Shown in pieces: positions 20,733-31,495 of a DNA stretch of 64,000 nucleotides. The notes under the pieces were generated by a model, which saw nothing but the letters and a program-made list of their open reading frames with translations, did not search any database and was not told the DNA's origin. Source of the DNA: Mycoplasmopsis columbinasalis (GTDB taxonomy: Bacteria > Bacillota_I > Bacilli_A > Mycoplasmatales > Metamycoplasmataceae); contig NZ_LR215043.1 in NCBI RefSeq assembly GCF_900660705.1, forward strand, positions 682,001 to 746,000, given 5' to 3'. The position numbers were made by a program, and so were the translations under genes. The first letter of the stretch is position 1. Every line of letters starts with the position of its first letter.

Positions 20733-22861
20733 ATGGCACAAGAACTAGGTATTAAAACTCAAGACAACGCCGAGATACGTAAGCGCAAAAAGCACAAACG
20801 AGCGAGCAAACTTGGGCTTAATTCATTCACAATTCAACGGTTAGTTTTCATCGCAACCTACTTTGCATTGTTCCTAATTTCTGGTTTTACCATTTATTTT
20901 GGTTACATTCCACTAGCAACCACAACGTTAACTTACTTACCAGTCATTTTGGTTGTTGCTACAGTTCACTTAGGAGTTGTGGGAGCGCTTTGTTCTGGAT
21001 TGTTCTTTGGTATTAGTTCCTTTATTGCGGCTATGCTTGTAGGTGCGATAGCTTATCAAATGCCAGATATTTCCATTTTGTCCAGGGTTTTACTTGGTGT
21101 AGCAGTAGCTGGTATTTACAAAGCACTTAAGGCTGACCGCAAGATGGCATTGTGAAAATTTATGGTGATGTCCGTAAGCGCAACTATTCTTAACATTGCC
21201 TTCGTACTCACGATTCGTTACATTCATAATTCCATTGCTGAAATTAAGGGAACCTTGCCAATCATAGAGTGAATTATCACACACCCAGTGACCTTAATTG
21301 CTGAGCCATTAATGGCAATACTCTTTAGTATTTTGCTCTACCACCTGGTGATGTATCTAAGGAAAAAATATTTGCACAAAAAAGAGCTAATTTATGGCGC
21401 TCAAGAAGCCAAAAGTGAGGTAGTTACTATGTCTAACCAAAACGAAGAATTATTAACAACTCAAAGCGAAACAGGTGTGCCTGCACCAACCAAATCAAAA
21501 AAAGAACTTAAACAAATCGCAAAACAAGCTGCTAAAGACGCTAAAGCTGAACGGAAAGCTAAGAAAGCCAAACAAAAACAGCAAGAGGCACCGGTTGAAG
21601 CTAATGTTGGTGATGAACTCAACGCGTCAGTTTCAAATGAAGTAAACGCTGATGAAAACGACCAAGTAGTAACCAAAAAACCACCAAAGCTGACAAAAAA
21701 GTTGCTAAAGCCGAACGTAAAGCCCAAAAACAAGCACGTAAAACTGCTGACAAAACACAAAACGCCACTCCAACTGCTGCTGAAGAACCACAAGAAGTTA
21801 AACCAAGTGTACGTCAACTGCGGAAAGCAAAACGTAAAGAAGAACGGATTCAAAAACGTATTAAACGTCAATCTGACTTCGAGTTTATGAGCGATGATGA
21901 GGCTTTACTTTGAGAAAAACCGACGCTTGAACAAATTCGTGACTTAAGAACTCGGAAAACTAACTTTTTAAGTTGATTTTTAATTATTTTGGGCTCAGCT
22001 GCAATTGTAGCGCCAGCCATTGCTTTAACAGACCACTATGTTGCCATTGCTAAAACTAAACAAGCTGACAACAAAGTGCTTGCTGACTATCAACAAGCGC
22101 AAAAAGAGCAAGAATACTACAATAGATATAACGAATTTCTTTTAGAAGCAAAACTTGAAACAGAAAGTGATCCCGAAATTCTTGCAAACCAACAAAGCGT
22201 GACTTTGTATGAAAAATTAATGTTCATTCAAGATTACCTTAAGCTTAAATTTAATATCCGTTCGACTTTACCTGTGGCTTATAACATTGCATCTGGAGTA
22301 ATTCCAATTACCATTGATAATTTAGATAAAGTAACTGAAGCTAACTTCCACATTACGGTTAGAAACTACCTTGAAATTATTGCTAAGGAACTAACTAATG
22401 TAACTCAAGTTTATGACATTAAACCCGTTGTAGCCTCAGCTTTAGATGAAAGTCAGCGTGAATATAAAGAAAAATATGCAAGTTATAGCACTACAGCTGT
22501 ATCACAACTACAATCTGTTAAAACTTTTGAAACACAATTACGTCAACGTTTAATGTCTACTATTGGTTCAAGTGATATCATTTTCTCAATATTCAGAACT
22601 AAACTTAATGTTTATGATAAATATGTTGTGTTAGCTAAACAAGGTATCAGCGGTTTTGAAGCACGTATTGCCAATGGCGAAACGCTCACTCCTGACGAAA
22701 ATTCACTTAAACAAAATTACGAAAAAATCGTAACTTTGTGAACAAATATAAACAAGGAACTAACTAGTTTAGAAAAGAATTTAAACGACGCAGCAACTGC
22801 TTATAGCAACGATTTACTTGTTCACTTCTTCGAAGCAATGACTAAAAAACTACCCGCTTAA
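20733..22861 (+). CDS. Frameshifted membrane protein: ECF-S-like domain, K/A/E-rich linker, C-terminal domain
   Basis: Residues 1-225 have five or six hydrophobic helices and the block 'TLTYLPVILVVATVHLG', resembling the substrate-binding S subunit of ECF vitamin transporters. A lysine/alanine/glutamate-rich linker follows. In the starting frame the protein loses sense after base 21680 and would end at 21947. In the -1 frame the linker carries on (second KAERKA repeat), followed by a transmembrane helix (about 21965-22030) and a 270-residue helical domain ending at TAA 22861. The switch point is best placed at A6, 21675-21680; one extra A would join the frames. A second A6 (21695-21700) is an alternative. 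It could be a sequencing error, a recent mutation, phase variation or slippage. An ATG with GAGG at 21429 could also start a separate second protein. Confidence 0.65.
21675..21680 (+). other. A6 tract at the frame switch
   Basis: Codons AAA AAA before CCA. A peptidyl-tRNA-Lys on the second AAA could slip back one base onto AAA, and then read ACC ACC, giving the continuing frame. It does not match the classic X XXY YYZ heptamer because the base before the run is C. Confidence 0.5.
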
Positions 22862-22928
22862 TTATTTTATTTAATTTCTCATTTTACTAATAACACTATG
22901 AAATAGTACTATTTCTCAAGTGTATAAA

Positions 22929-22954
22929 AAAACTAAGGTGCAAACCTTAGTTTT
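22929..22954. terminator. Bidirectional terminator
   Basis: An 11-bp stem (22929-22939 with 22944-22954) with a four-base loop and A/T flanks lies between the convergent membrane-protein gene and rlmH. Confidence 0.85.
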
Positions 22955-23408
22955 ATTTATGATATTTACGATTATTAATAATCATAAAACCGCGATAAAT
23001 TTGTTCAGTGAGCATCACACCAAAAAGTTGGTGGGGAAAAGTCATTTTGGAAAAAGCAAGCCGTGTACAAGTTTTGAAATTTTCTTCCACAACTCCATCA
23101 GAACCGCCAATAATAAAAGTTAAATTCGTGTTTTGTTCAATCAAATGCGCAAATTCCGTTGAGCTTTGCTCTTTACCGTTTAGTGATAACAATATCACTT
23201 TGTTGTCACCTTCTATTTTGTTCAGAGTAGTTAAAATTTCTTTAGTTTCGCGTTGTTTTTTTTCTTCGATGTTTTTAAATTGCGCAAATTCTTTTACTTC
23301 GTAGGTAGTAACATTAGCGAAGATTCCTATTTTACGTATGTATTCGTCAAAAAGTTTTTTGAATTCCGGTGTGTAGGAACCCACATAAATTAGCCTAATT
23401 TGTCTCAT
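22953..23408 (-). CDS. rlmH: 23S rRNA pseudouridine-1915 N3-methyltransferase
   Basis: A 151-residue SPOUT methyltransferase that modifies pseudouridine 1915 of 23S rRNA. Family marks are the SAM-knot motif FIIGGSDGV (about 99-107) and the C-terminal block [18 protein letters not shown]. Its start overlaps the end of mnmG by 14 bases, so the two form an operon. Its stop codon lies inside the terminator stem. Confidence 0.94.
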   Translation of the reverse strand: MRQIRLIYVGSYTPEFKKLFDEYIRKIGIFANVTTYEVKEFAQFKNIEEKKQRETKEILTTLNKIEGDNKVILLSLNGKEQSSTEFAHLIEQNTNLTFIIGGSDGVVEENFKTCTRLAFSKMTFPHQLFGVMLTEQIYRGFMIINNRKYHK

Positions 23409-25239
23409 TTTTCTTACGTGTTGTTTCTAAATAAAAAAGCAACATTTGAATATCCGCTGGATTAATGCCACTGACTCTACTTGCTTGACCGATCGTAGCA
23501 GGTTTAATAACACTGAATTTTTGCCTTGCCTCGGTGGCAATATTAGTAACTTGACTATAGTCAATATCGTCAGGAATTTTGTAATTTTCTAAACGCACAG
23601 CGCGGTTAGCATCACTTTTTTGTTTTTCAATGTAACCATAAAGACGCACCAAAATGGTAAGTTCGTCTAGATAAGGGAAATCAGGTAAAACATCTTTAGG
23701 TTCTACTTCAGGACGAGCTAAAACTTTTAAAAGTGATTGGCCATCTAAAATTTGGTATTTTTGCGCAAGTGGACTTTTGCTTGAAAGATATTGGGTCTTT
23801 AGTTCTTCAATTTTGTCATCAATTAAGCGATATTTTTGCGTGATGTTATCAAACTCAGTCTGTGAAATCATTTTGGTCGCTAGTGCATAGTCTGCTAAAC
23901 GGATGTCGGCGTTATCATTACGCAATAACAAACGATATTCAGCACGACTTGTAAGCATGCGATATGGTTCTTTTGTACCCTTGGTGACAAGATCATCGAT
24001 GAGCACACCAATGTAAGCGTGATTTCGTAAAATCACTATTTCAGGTTTTTGTTCTAATTTTTGTCCAGCATTAATACCGGCGATTAAACCTTGAGCTGCT
24101 GCTTCTTCGTACCCACTGGTACCGTTAATTTGTCCTGCAGTGTATAAATTGTGTACTACTTTAGTTTCTAGAGTTGGTTTTAGTTGTAAGGGATCAATTG
24201 CATCATATTCAATTGCGTAAGCTCATTTTTGTACTTTGGCATTTTCAAGCCCGGGAATTGTTTTTATTATCTGAGCTTGGACATCTATAGGCATTGAAGT
24301 TGATAAACCATTTACATAAGTAATGGCGCCATCGGCAGTTTCGGGTTCAAAGAAAATTTGGTGTCGTTCTTTAGTGGCAAATTTAACAATTTTATCTTCA
24401 ATTGAAGGACAATATCTTGGGCCAATACCTTCGATTAAACCTGAATACATCGCACTTTTTGTTAAATTTTCATTTATTACGCGGTGTGTTTCAGGAGTGG
24501 TGTAAGTTAAATAGCAAGCAATTTGACGTGGTAATTTGACATTTGATCGACTTGAAAAACTCAAATTAATCTCATCTAAAACTTCTTCTTCGACTTTTGA
24601 ATAATCGATTGAATCAGAATAGATTCGTGGTGGTGTGCCAGTTTTTAGACGTTGTAAGTTAAAACCTAAATTTACAAGTGACTCACTCAATTTGGAAGTA
24701 GTTTTTTCATTGTCTGGACCACTTTTTGTTGTTTCAGCACCACGCAAAATTCTCGCATCCATATAAGTGCCTGTTGTGATAACACCAACTTGAGCATTAA
24801 TTTGTGAACCGTCTTCGAGTTTTACACCTATAAAATAGCCTTGTTGGTTGACCAAGATAGTTTCAACAACGCCTTCATACAGTGTTAAATTAGGTTGTTT
24901 TAAAGCGTCTTGATAAATAATTTGACTATATTTTTCTTTGTCAATTTGTGCTCTTAAAGCACGCACAGCTGGACCTTTTGATTGGTTGAGCATTTTCAAC
25001 TGAATCATTGCCCGGTCAGCTCATAAACCTTGCATTCCACCAAGTGCATCGATTTCGCGGGTAATAATTCCTTTGGCAGGCCCGCCAATTGATGGATTGC
25101 AAGGCATCATACCTAATTTTTGCAAGTTTAGAGTTACTAAAACCGTGTTATGTCCCTTTTTGGAGAGCGCAAAAGCTGCCTCAAGACCCGCGTGTCCTGC
25201 CCCGACAACTATTGCATCGTAAGTTAAAATTTTGCCCAT
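23395..25239 (-). CDS. mnmG: tRNA uridine-34 5-carboxymethylaminomethyl modification enzyme MnmG (GidA)
   Basis: A 614-residue FAD enzyme that, with MnmE, adds the carboxymethylaminomethyl group to wobble U34 of certain tRNAs. The N-terminal dinucleotide fold has [12 protein letters not shown] (11-22), followed by '[14 protein letters not shown]' and '[11 protein letters not shown]', both highly conserved. The C-terminal helical domain ends near '[14 protein letters not shown]'. Several Trp are UGA-coded, which would break the gene into three pieces in the standard code. The ATG is preceded by AAGGGA. Downstream rlmH overlaps. Confidence 0.97.
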
Positions 25240-25315
25240 AATTTTCCCTTCTGATTAAAATGTGAAAATAATTATATTTTGAATTCAAAAAGTTTTTTGG
25301 AATTTAATTCTTTGC

Positions 25316-25321
25316 TATAAT
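25316..25321 (+). promoter_or_regulatory. -10 box of tRNA-His
   Basis: TATAAT ends 31 bases before the tRNA. A T-rich -35 region lies at about 25293. Confidence 0.6.
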
Positions 25322-25352
25322 TCATTAGCTAAAAAAGTTAAATTAAAAAAAT

Positions 25353-25429
25353 GGCGAATGTGGTGAAGAGGTTAACACAGCGGGTTGTGGTCCCGTCATT
25401 CGCGGGTTCGAATCCCGTCATTCGCCCCA
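25353..25429 (+). tRNA. tRNA-His (anticodon GTG)
   Basis: A 77-base tRNA with encoded CCA. It shows the histidine-specific extra G(-1) opposite C73. The anticodon loop TTGTGGT gives GTG. A run of 16 T (25430-25445) follows directly. Confidence 0.96.
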
Positions 25430-25481
25430 TTTTTTTTTTTTTTTTATTTTGATACTTTTTTAAGTCTTGTGTAGGTTAAAT

Positions 25482-25838
25482 ATGTTTGAAAAAACAGGTT
25501 ATTATGAAATTAAAAAATCAAAATTTTATAGTTATGCAACCACTTTAACGCAAAAAGAAGAAGTAGCTCAATTATTTGCTTATTTAAAAAAAGAACACAA
25601 AAAGGCCAGACATATTTGTTATGGTTATATTTTAGTTGACGGACAAAATTTACATTCGCAAGGTTATGACGATGGGGAACCATCAGGTACTGGTGGTAAA
25701 GCAATTCGTGAATTGTTATTTGTAAAAAATATTAGAAATAAAATCGTTTTTGTAATTCGTTATTTTGGTGGAATTAAATTGGGATGAGAAGGTGTTAAAA
25801 AAGCTTATAAAGAAGCCGCCAAGTTAGTGTTAGACTAA
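25482..25838 (+). CDS. YigZ/IMPACT family protein
   Basis: A 118-residue protein of the UPF0029 (YigZ/IMPACT N-terminal) fold. It contains KARHICYGYI (about 45-54), the long DDGEPSGTGGKAI motif (about 70-82) and VIRYFGGIKLG, all hallmarks of the family. It is shorter than the usual 200 residues because the C-terminal ferredoxin-like domain is missing. The function of the family is not settled; eukaryotic relatives regulate Gcn2. ATG 25482 is chosen because it begins the conserved part, though its ribosome-binding site is weak. coaE follows after 23 bases. Confidence 0.82.
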
Positions 25839-25861
25839 TTGTTTATGCTAAGATATAAATT

Positions 25862-26434
25862 ATGATAGCTGTGATAGGAAAAATTGGCGTTGGAAAATCA
25901 ACTTTTTTAAAGCAATTAAAAAACTACGGTTTTAAAATTTTTATTGCCGATGATTTTATTCGCGATCAGTACCGCAAAGATGGTGTTTTATACAAATTGT
26001 TAATAGAAACTATTGGTTTAAATATTTCTAATCAACAAGGTATCAACAGACAAAAATTAAGAGCTTGAGTTAACGAACAACCCTATCATTTAGCCATATT
26101 AGAAAAATTAATTTATCCTGTCTTGACTACGCATTTAAAACAAATTCATTATGATCTTGCTGAATTGCCAGTTTTAAATTCCCCTTATGCCGATTTTGCT
26201 CAATTATTCGATACTATCTTGTGATTAGATGCGCCATCTTGAAAACGTATCAAAAATTTAAAAAGCAGAAAAGTAAACGCTTGAACGATCAAAAATTTAG
26301 ATAAATTAAACAACCCTGTGTTTGTCGTTAACAAATTTAGAAAAAGTAAAAACATTATTTATCTTAAAACAACAAAGTTACGTAATTGCGCAACTTTTTT
26401 TAAAATACATCAATTGCTAAAAAACTTTTTGTAA
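25862..26434 (+). CDS. coaE: Dephospho-CoA kinase
   Basis: A 190-residue P-loop kinase that phosphorylates dephospho-CoA, the last step to CoA. The Walker A motif GKIGVGKST is at residues 6-14. An 'IADDFIRD' element (about 29-36) corresponds to the family's 'DaDki.r', and the lid region has the 'SWKRIKNLKSR' basic cluster. Similarity is moderate, and the neighbours (dnaB- and dnaI-like genes) match the Firmicutes order coaE-dnaB-dnaI, which supports the name. Many UGA Trp. Confidence 0.8.
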
Positions 26435-26477
26435 AAGAATTTAAGTTATATTATTAATTAAAAGATGAGGCACCAAA

Positions 26478-27395
26478 ATGAATAACGTTTTGAAGTATCC
26501 AAAATTTAAAGTTGCAGCAGAAAAATCTTTAGAATATAGTGATTTTTACAATTTACGGACTTATTATGGACCTGTAATGGGTTCTCTTTCGGTGTTTTTG
26601 TATGAAATTTTGAATGACTCGATATTTGAATACGGAGAATTAGAAAAAAAACTTGACTTTGCTGAACTTGCTACAAACAATAAAATTTTGTTGTCTAAAT
26701 TAGATATAGCTCGACTTAAATTGATGACACTAGGGTTACTGGAAATTTACCAAAATGATGATGAGAAAGAATTGCTGTTTTTATTAAAAAAACCAAAAAA
26801 TTTGAATGAAATTAAAAACAACCAATTACTTCAAGATCTTTTAATTAAAGCCTTAGGTGCGGAAAAAACAAAATTACTCTTACAAGAAAAAAAGAAAAGT
26901 TCAGCAAAGTGATTGAATTTCCAAAATGTTACTTTATCATCTGCAGAAATTTTTGGTGTAACTGAAGCCACTACAAAATCTGTTGACTTAATTTATGAAC
27001 GACTACTAGAAAATAAGTATTTTGATAATTTAATTGAAAAATTTAACGATGGCAATTTGTATCGAGCTATTTTGAAAGAAAGTTTTCCTGAGTTTTACTT
27101 AACTTTCAAAACTAACGAACCTTGAGAACAAATTAACAGATTTATGCAGCAAAACGGTAGACTACTTAATAATCCGTTGACAAATCTTTTAGCTTTTTCT
27201 TTTTACGCTACTAAAGGTTTTATAGACTTAAAGTCTTTGTGAAAAATAGTTCAATATAAAACAAAGTATGGGCGCTTAGAATTTTATCTTGTAGAAGAAG
27301 ATTTCTTAAGATATCTTAAAAATAAAAAAAGCTTATTTGCAGCTAAATACGAGCAGTTTAGAAAAGATTACATAGAAAGTTTAAAAAATCATTAA
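26478..27395 (+). CDS. DnaB/DnaD-like replication initiation protein
   Basis: A 305-residue protein. The N-terminus 'YSDFYNLRTYYGPVMG' with 'SLSVFLYEILN' (about 20-45) matches the winged-helix opening of Gram-positive DnaB/DnaD initiation proteins, which help load the replicative helicase at oriC. The C-terminal half carries a DDBH-like helical block ending 'KYEQFRKDYIESL'. Position between coaE and a DnaI-like gene supports the role. Some Trp are UGA-coded. The ATG follows GATGAGG. Note this is the Firmicutes 'DnaB' (membrane attachment), not the helicase. Confidence 0.65.
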
Positions 27396-27406
27396 AGGTA
27401 GTTTAA

Positions 27407-28501
27407 ATGAACGAATTGTTATATAAATTATTGAATAAAAATTCAAAACGAAAATTTCAATCAAAGCCACAAAATACTCTTGATGCAGAAAAGGAATCTT
27501 TGGTTGAATCTTTGACAGAAACAGATTTTGAAATCCAAGAAACTTCACTGCCTGCTGATGTGCAACAGAAGTTAATTGGAAACGTTTTTAACCACTCAAA
27601 AGAAGATTTCGTTTTTTCAAATCAGAGTGAACACCAAAATTTCATAACGAATTTAGATTTTTTAAATAAATTAACTATTAACAAAATAATTTCTTATGTA
27701 AGGTCGTTTAAAGAGTTACAAAAAACACTCAAAGATTTGCAAATAACTGATGCAGAAATTGAGCAAAATGCAATTAAATTTTTAGAAATAATCGGCGAAT
27801 TTTCTAAAGAGATTGATCAAAGATATACATATTTAATAAAACGTGACGAAAATAGCAACTTAGTTTTCAAGAAAAAAATAATGAAAAATAGTGTTTTTTG
27901 AACATCCTTGTTTAAAAACATCAACATTGTTGGTCGAGAAATTTCAGCACCTAACCCTAAATATTCATATGCAAAAGTACGATTAGTTGACAAAAACGGT
28001 ACGCAAATTCGTGAAAAAGCAATGGTTGCAATTTCTAAACTTTTAGAAAAAGATAGTAGCGAACCACCTCGTAATTTCTTCCTTTCAAGTGCTTCTGATT
28101 ATCCAAGTTTACTTTATTTTTTACAAGCATCATGTAACGAAATTAGTGTCAAGGGATTCACAGTTGCGTATATCCTTCTAGACGATTTGCAACACTATAT
28201 TTACAAATGCATTAATGAAAAACAAAACTTTACTGATTTAATTTCAAAACTAGCGCGAGTAGATTTTTTGTTTCTAGCAAATTTTGATAGTGTAAAGCCA
28301 AGTGATTTTTTCTTAAACAACATTTTACAAAAAATGCTACGGCGTAGATACAGCGCACAAAAAGATACTATTATTGGTTCACAACGTCCTTTTGCTTGAG
28401 TAGAAAAAATGTATACAAAAACTAGTAAAGAAGACGCACAGGAAGCAATCAAAAATTTTTTCATTTATTTAAGATCTACTTGTGAAGAATTTAGTTATTA
28501 G
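27407..28501 (+). CDS. DnaI-like helicase-loader homologue with lost ATPase motifs
   Basis: A 364-residue protein that begins 11 bases after the DnaB-like gene. The C-terminal half follows the AAA+ layout of DnaI. 'PPRNFFLSSASDYPSLLYFL' stands where GxxGxGKT should be. 'RVDFLFLANFDSVKPSDF' stands where 'vDxLiLDDiGaE' should be. 'NILQKMLRRRY' follows, as in the DnaI sensor helix. The Walker A Gly-Lys-Thr and the Walker B Asp-Asp are both absent, so ATP hydrolysis is unlikely. The N-terminal half is a helical helicase-interaction region. The call rests on synteny and layout; an alternative is a diverged structural protein of the initiation complex. Confidence 0.5.
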
Positions 28502-28592
28502 CACTATTTTGTAAGGCCAAAAAACATTTTAAAGTCTGCTTTGTATTGTTATAATAATACATATCTTTTTGTTAATGTTAAAAGGAGAACAA

Positions 28593-29753
28593 ATGAACGA
28601 CAGAAACCAAAGACGCTTTAAATCTCCGGATAATAATTATCAACAAACGAATTATCAAAATCCACAACAATATAATCAAAATTATCAACAAACACCGCAA
28701 CCAACTTTCAATCCTCAGTACCAACAACCAGTACAACCAAATTATCAACCACAATATCAACAACCAATTGCACCGCAATATCAACCAGTACCACAACCAA
28801 CTTTTCAACCGCAATATCAACAACCGCAGCAACCAACTTTTGTGCAACCACAACAAATGCCACCACAAGCACCTGCGGCAACTCAACAAGTTTTTCCACC
28901 ACAAAATTTATTTAACAACCAACCGCAAACACAAAATGTTCCAAGTATCAATATGACTAACGAAAGCTTGGATCGCTTGCAAAAAACGATTAAATTTGAA
29001 AAAACTCTTACAACAATTGGCTTAATAATTGGTTTATTAATTTTTCTTGCAGGTTCAATTTTCTTTGCTTTGGCTTATACGCAAACTACTAGTTTATTCC
29101 CTAAAAAAGAGGGACACTATAATGGTTATTTAATCTTGACTGGTTTTGTCTTATTTGTTGGCTTTGCAATTTTGTTACAAAACATTTTTGAAAGAAAAAG
29201 ATGGAATTCGATTTTAAGGTCGGCTAAAAGAGCTAAAGAAACAAGTGATGTGCTCAATTACAGTGTTGCCTTTAATAGTATGCTTAAAAGGCTAGCGCTT
29301 AAAGAAGTTAATATTATGTGAATTGTCATCTTTTTAGTAACTTACTTGGGTGTCTTTGCAGGAATTGTTTGAGGACTTTATTCATCGGGACAATGATTCT
29401 ATGAATCAGAAGTTTTAAAAATCAACTTTGACTGACCGAAATGACTTGATAATGCTTTCACAAGCACGAGATTGTTATGCTGAATTATTTTTGGAATTAT
29501 TTGTGGTCTTATTGGTTTGTTCATTATTATGAAAATCTTTGACAAGAAGAGAAGTCAAGGTTTTGAAATGTTTTTAGGTGCTGATGCAACTGCCATTTTA
29601 GCTAATGTTTCCGCAGAAAAAAGACACCGTAACAAAATTTGACTTTGAACTTATATCATTGCCGTAATTCTTACAATTTTATTACCACTTGCAATTCTCT
29701 TCTTTATTGGTTGAAGATCAATCAAAAGAAAAAAAGTTGTGGCAAGTAAATAA
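28593..29753 (+). CDS. Membrane protein with Q/P/Y/N-rich N-terminal tail
   Basis: A 386-residue protein. Residues 10-125 are a disordered tail made of repeats such as QPTFQPQYQQPQQP and have no hydrophobic segment. Four or five hydrophobic helices follow (about 145-170, 185-205, 245-270, 295-320, 350-375). ATG 28593 is preferred because AAAGGAG lies five bases upstream. No family is recognised. The tail resembles proline/glutamine-rich tails of mycoplasma cytoskeletal or adhesin-accessory proteins in composition only. A terminator shared with rnhB follows. Confidence 0.7.
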
Positions 29754-29782
29754 TTATTTTCAATTCATTGCAAAATTAATAA

Positions 29783-29818
29783 AAAATCACATTTGCACGA
29801 GGCAATGTGATTTTATTT
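29783..29818. terminator. Bidirectional terminator
   Basis: An 11-bp stem (29783-29793 with 29804-29814) with a ten-base loop and A/T flanks between two convergent genes. Confidence 0.85.
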
Positions 29819-30409
29819 TGTGTCTGAGCCGAATTTATAGCTTAAACGGTGAATTCCCTTAATTTTACCAAAAGCATTAACTGCATCTAAATGCGCTTTT
29901 GTACCATAACCTTTATGTTTCGCAAAACCATAATTCGGATACAACTTGTCAAGTTCCAGCATAATACGGTCCCGAGTAACTTTAGCTAAGATTGAAGCTG
30001 CGGCAATGGTAATACTCTGAGCATCCCCCTTAATTAAATTCTCCTGCGGAATTGGAGTATTAGGAATTTGTTCAAAATCAGTCAAAATAAAAGTTGGTTG
30101 TGGTGTAATGTTTTGAGCAATTTGCCGCATTCCGTTACGTGAAGTTTGTTTTGGATTGTGTTGGTCGACATATTCTGGTTCAAAAATCACTACTTGGTAA
30201 GCAATAGCATCATTAACAATAACGTTGTACAAAGTTTCGCGTTGTTTTGGAGTTAGTTTTTTCGAATCATTAATGTGAGGGTTTTGATAGTTAGGCGGAA
30301 AAATCACACCTGCAACCACTAATGGTCCAGCAGGGCACCCTCGTCCTGCCTCATCAAGCCCCAAAATTAACCTGTGTTCTTGTCAGAGTTTCTTTTCGTA
30401 TTCAAGCAT
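29813..30409 (-). CDS. rnhB: Ribonuclease HII
   Basis: A 198-residue endonuclease that cuts the RNA strand of RNA-DNA hybrids. The catalytic motif GLDEAGRG (17-24; Asp19, Glu20) and 'DSKKLTPKQR' are present, as is 'AAASILAKVTRDR' and the C-terminal 'FAKHKGYGTKAHL'. The start is ATG 30409, reached by reading one UGA as Trp; it gives the normal N-terminal lead 'MLEYEKKLW'. A TATAAT box lies six bases before the ATG with no ribosome-binding site, so the message may be leaderless. Confidence 0.95.
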
Positions 30410-30415
30410 ATGTGA

Positions 30416-30421
30416 ATTATA
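30416..30421 (-). promoter_or_regulatory. -10 box of rnhB, six bases from ATG
   Basis: ATTATA on the plus strand. It lies between the upstream operon's terminator and the rnhB start codon. Confidence 0.6.
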
Positions 30422-30423
30422 TA

Positions 30424-30448
30424 GAAAAATGCTCCCGCTGGAGCATTT
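30424..30448 (-). terminator. Terminator of the rluD-membrane protein operon
   Basis: A 9-bp stem with AAATGCTCC-like arms and a four-base loop, followed by a T run on the minus strand. Confidence 0.85.
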
Positions 30449-30487
30449 GTGTTTTGATTCGATTAATTCTAAGTTAATTTAATCAAA

Positions 30488-31495
30488 CTAATTAGTTGTC
30501 TTACCATCAACAATATTTAAGATTAAGTCGATTAAGTTTTGACGTGACATTTGTTGATAACCGAAAATGTTAAGTTTTTGTGCAACTTGATGTAATTGTT
30601 CATCCGATAAAGCTTCAAGTTTTTGTCTTGCCACACTATTGGTTGTTTCGGCTTTAGCTTCTGCTTGTTGAGTTGAGTTCGAGTCTGTTTGGTTTGGAGC
30701 ATCTTCTTCAGTAAATTGTGCTGCTTGTTCTTGTGCTCTTGCTTGACTTTGACGATCTAAATTAAAGATCGTGCTAAAGAAGTCATTTACGTTTGAATTG
30801 CCATTTTGTTGATTTTGTTGCAATAACTTCATCAATTCTTCGGTTTTTTTGGTTTGATGAATCCGAATGAAAGCAAATCTAATGTATTTATTTTCGCGTA
30901 CAAATAAAAAGTAACCTAAAATCATTAAACCAATTGAAACAAATACTAGAATAGAAGGCACCAAGAAGTAGTAAGCTTGTTTGAATGCTGTGGAGCGATT
31001 CACAAGACTTAAAACAATATTCACAAAGTTAATTAAAGTAAAGAACGAATAAATGTAAGTTGCTGAAATTCTAATGTTTGAAAAGTCTTTTTGTTTGTAA
31101 CTATCAAAAACCCCAAGACTGTATAACACGACTCCAATTGCCATAATACCAACATTAATACCAGTAAGAGTTACGTTAGTGTTAAAAGCATTTGCGGCTG
31201 TTTGAGCAGGGTTTGGGTCAGATGAGTTGCTTAATTCCAGAATATAGTCATTGATTTGCAAGTTTTTGAATACAAGTGTGAGGATTAAGATTGCTAAGTA
31301 AATTAACATACTTAAAACCATAAAGACTAGTGTGCCAACAATAAAATACCTAAACTTAGATTTTTCGTATTGTTTTCACATTTCTTCAATGTTTAAAATG
31401 GGGTTACGAACATAGTCTCGATTATATTTATTCGCAAAAAAGTTGCCCAAACCGGCAAAATGTTTTTTGCGTTCTCTTTGTGGTCTATTTTCCAT
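30488..31495 (-). CDS. Hypothetical membrane protein with SAP-like C-terminal helix pair
   Basis: A 335-residue protein. After a basic, aromatic N-terminal tail (1-50) there are four hydrophobic helices (about 55-80, 115-135, 150-170, 180-205). A Gln/Asn-rich linker follows (235-290), and a final element 'ALSDEQLHQVAQKLNIFGY' with 'MSRQNLIDLI' that looks like a small SAP-type or helix-hairpin domain. The family is not recognised. The ATG overlaps the stop of the upstream rluD-like gene (TAATG), with AAAGGAG inside that gene, so the two are coupled. Confidence 0.7.

Noticed and set aside
21675-21681. Programmed -1 frameshift heptamer at the A6 run
   Set aside because: The base before the run is C, so it is not a canonical X XXY YYZ site, and no clear downstream hairpin is seen. 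Simple mutation or sequencing error remains at least as likely.
25430-25445. Poly-T run after tRNA-His as a phase-variation site
   Set aside because: It directly follows the tRNA 3' end, where a T-run is explained by transcription termination.
28578-28904. Minus-strand frames of 108 and 64 codons
   Set aside because: They are mirror images of the Q/P-rich repeat coding on the plus strand (Trp/Leu/Val-rich antisense) and have no ribosome-binding site.
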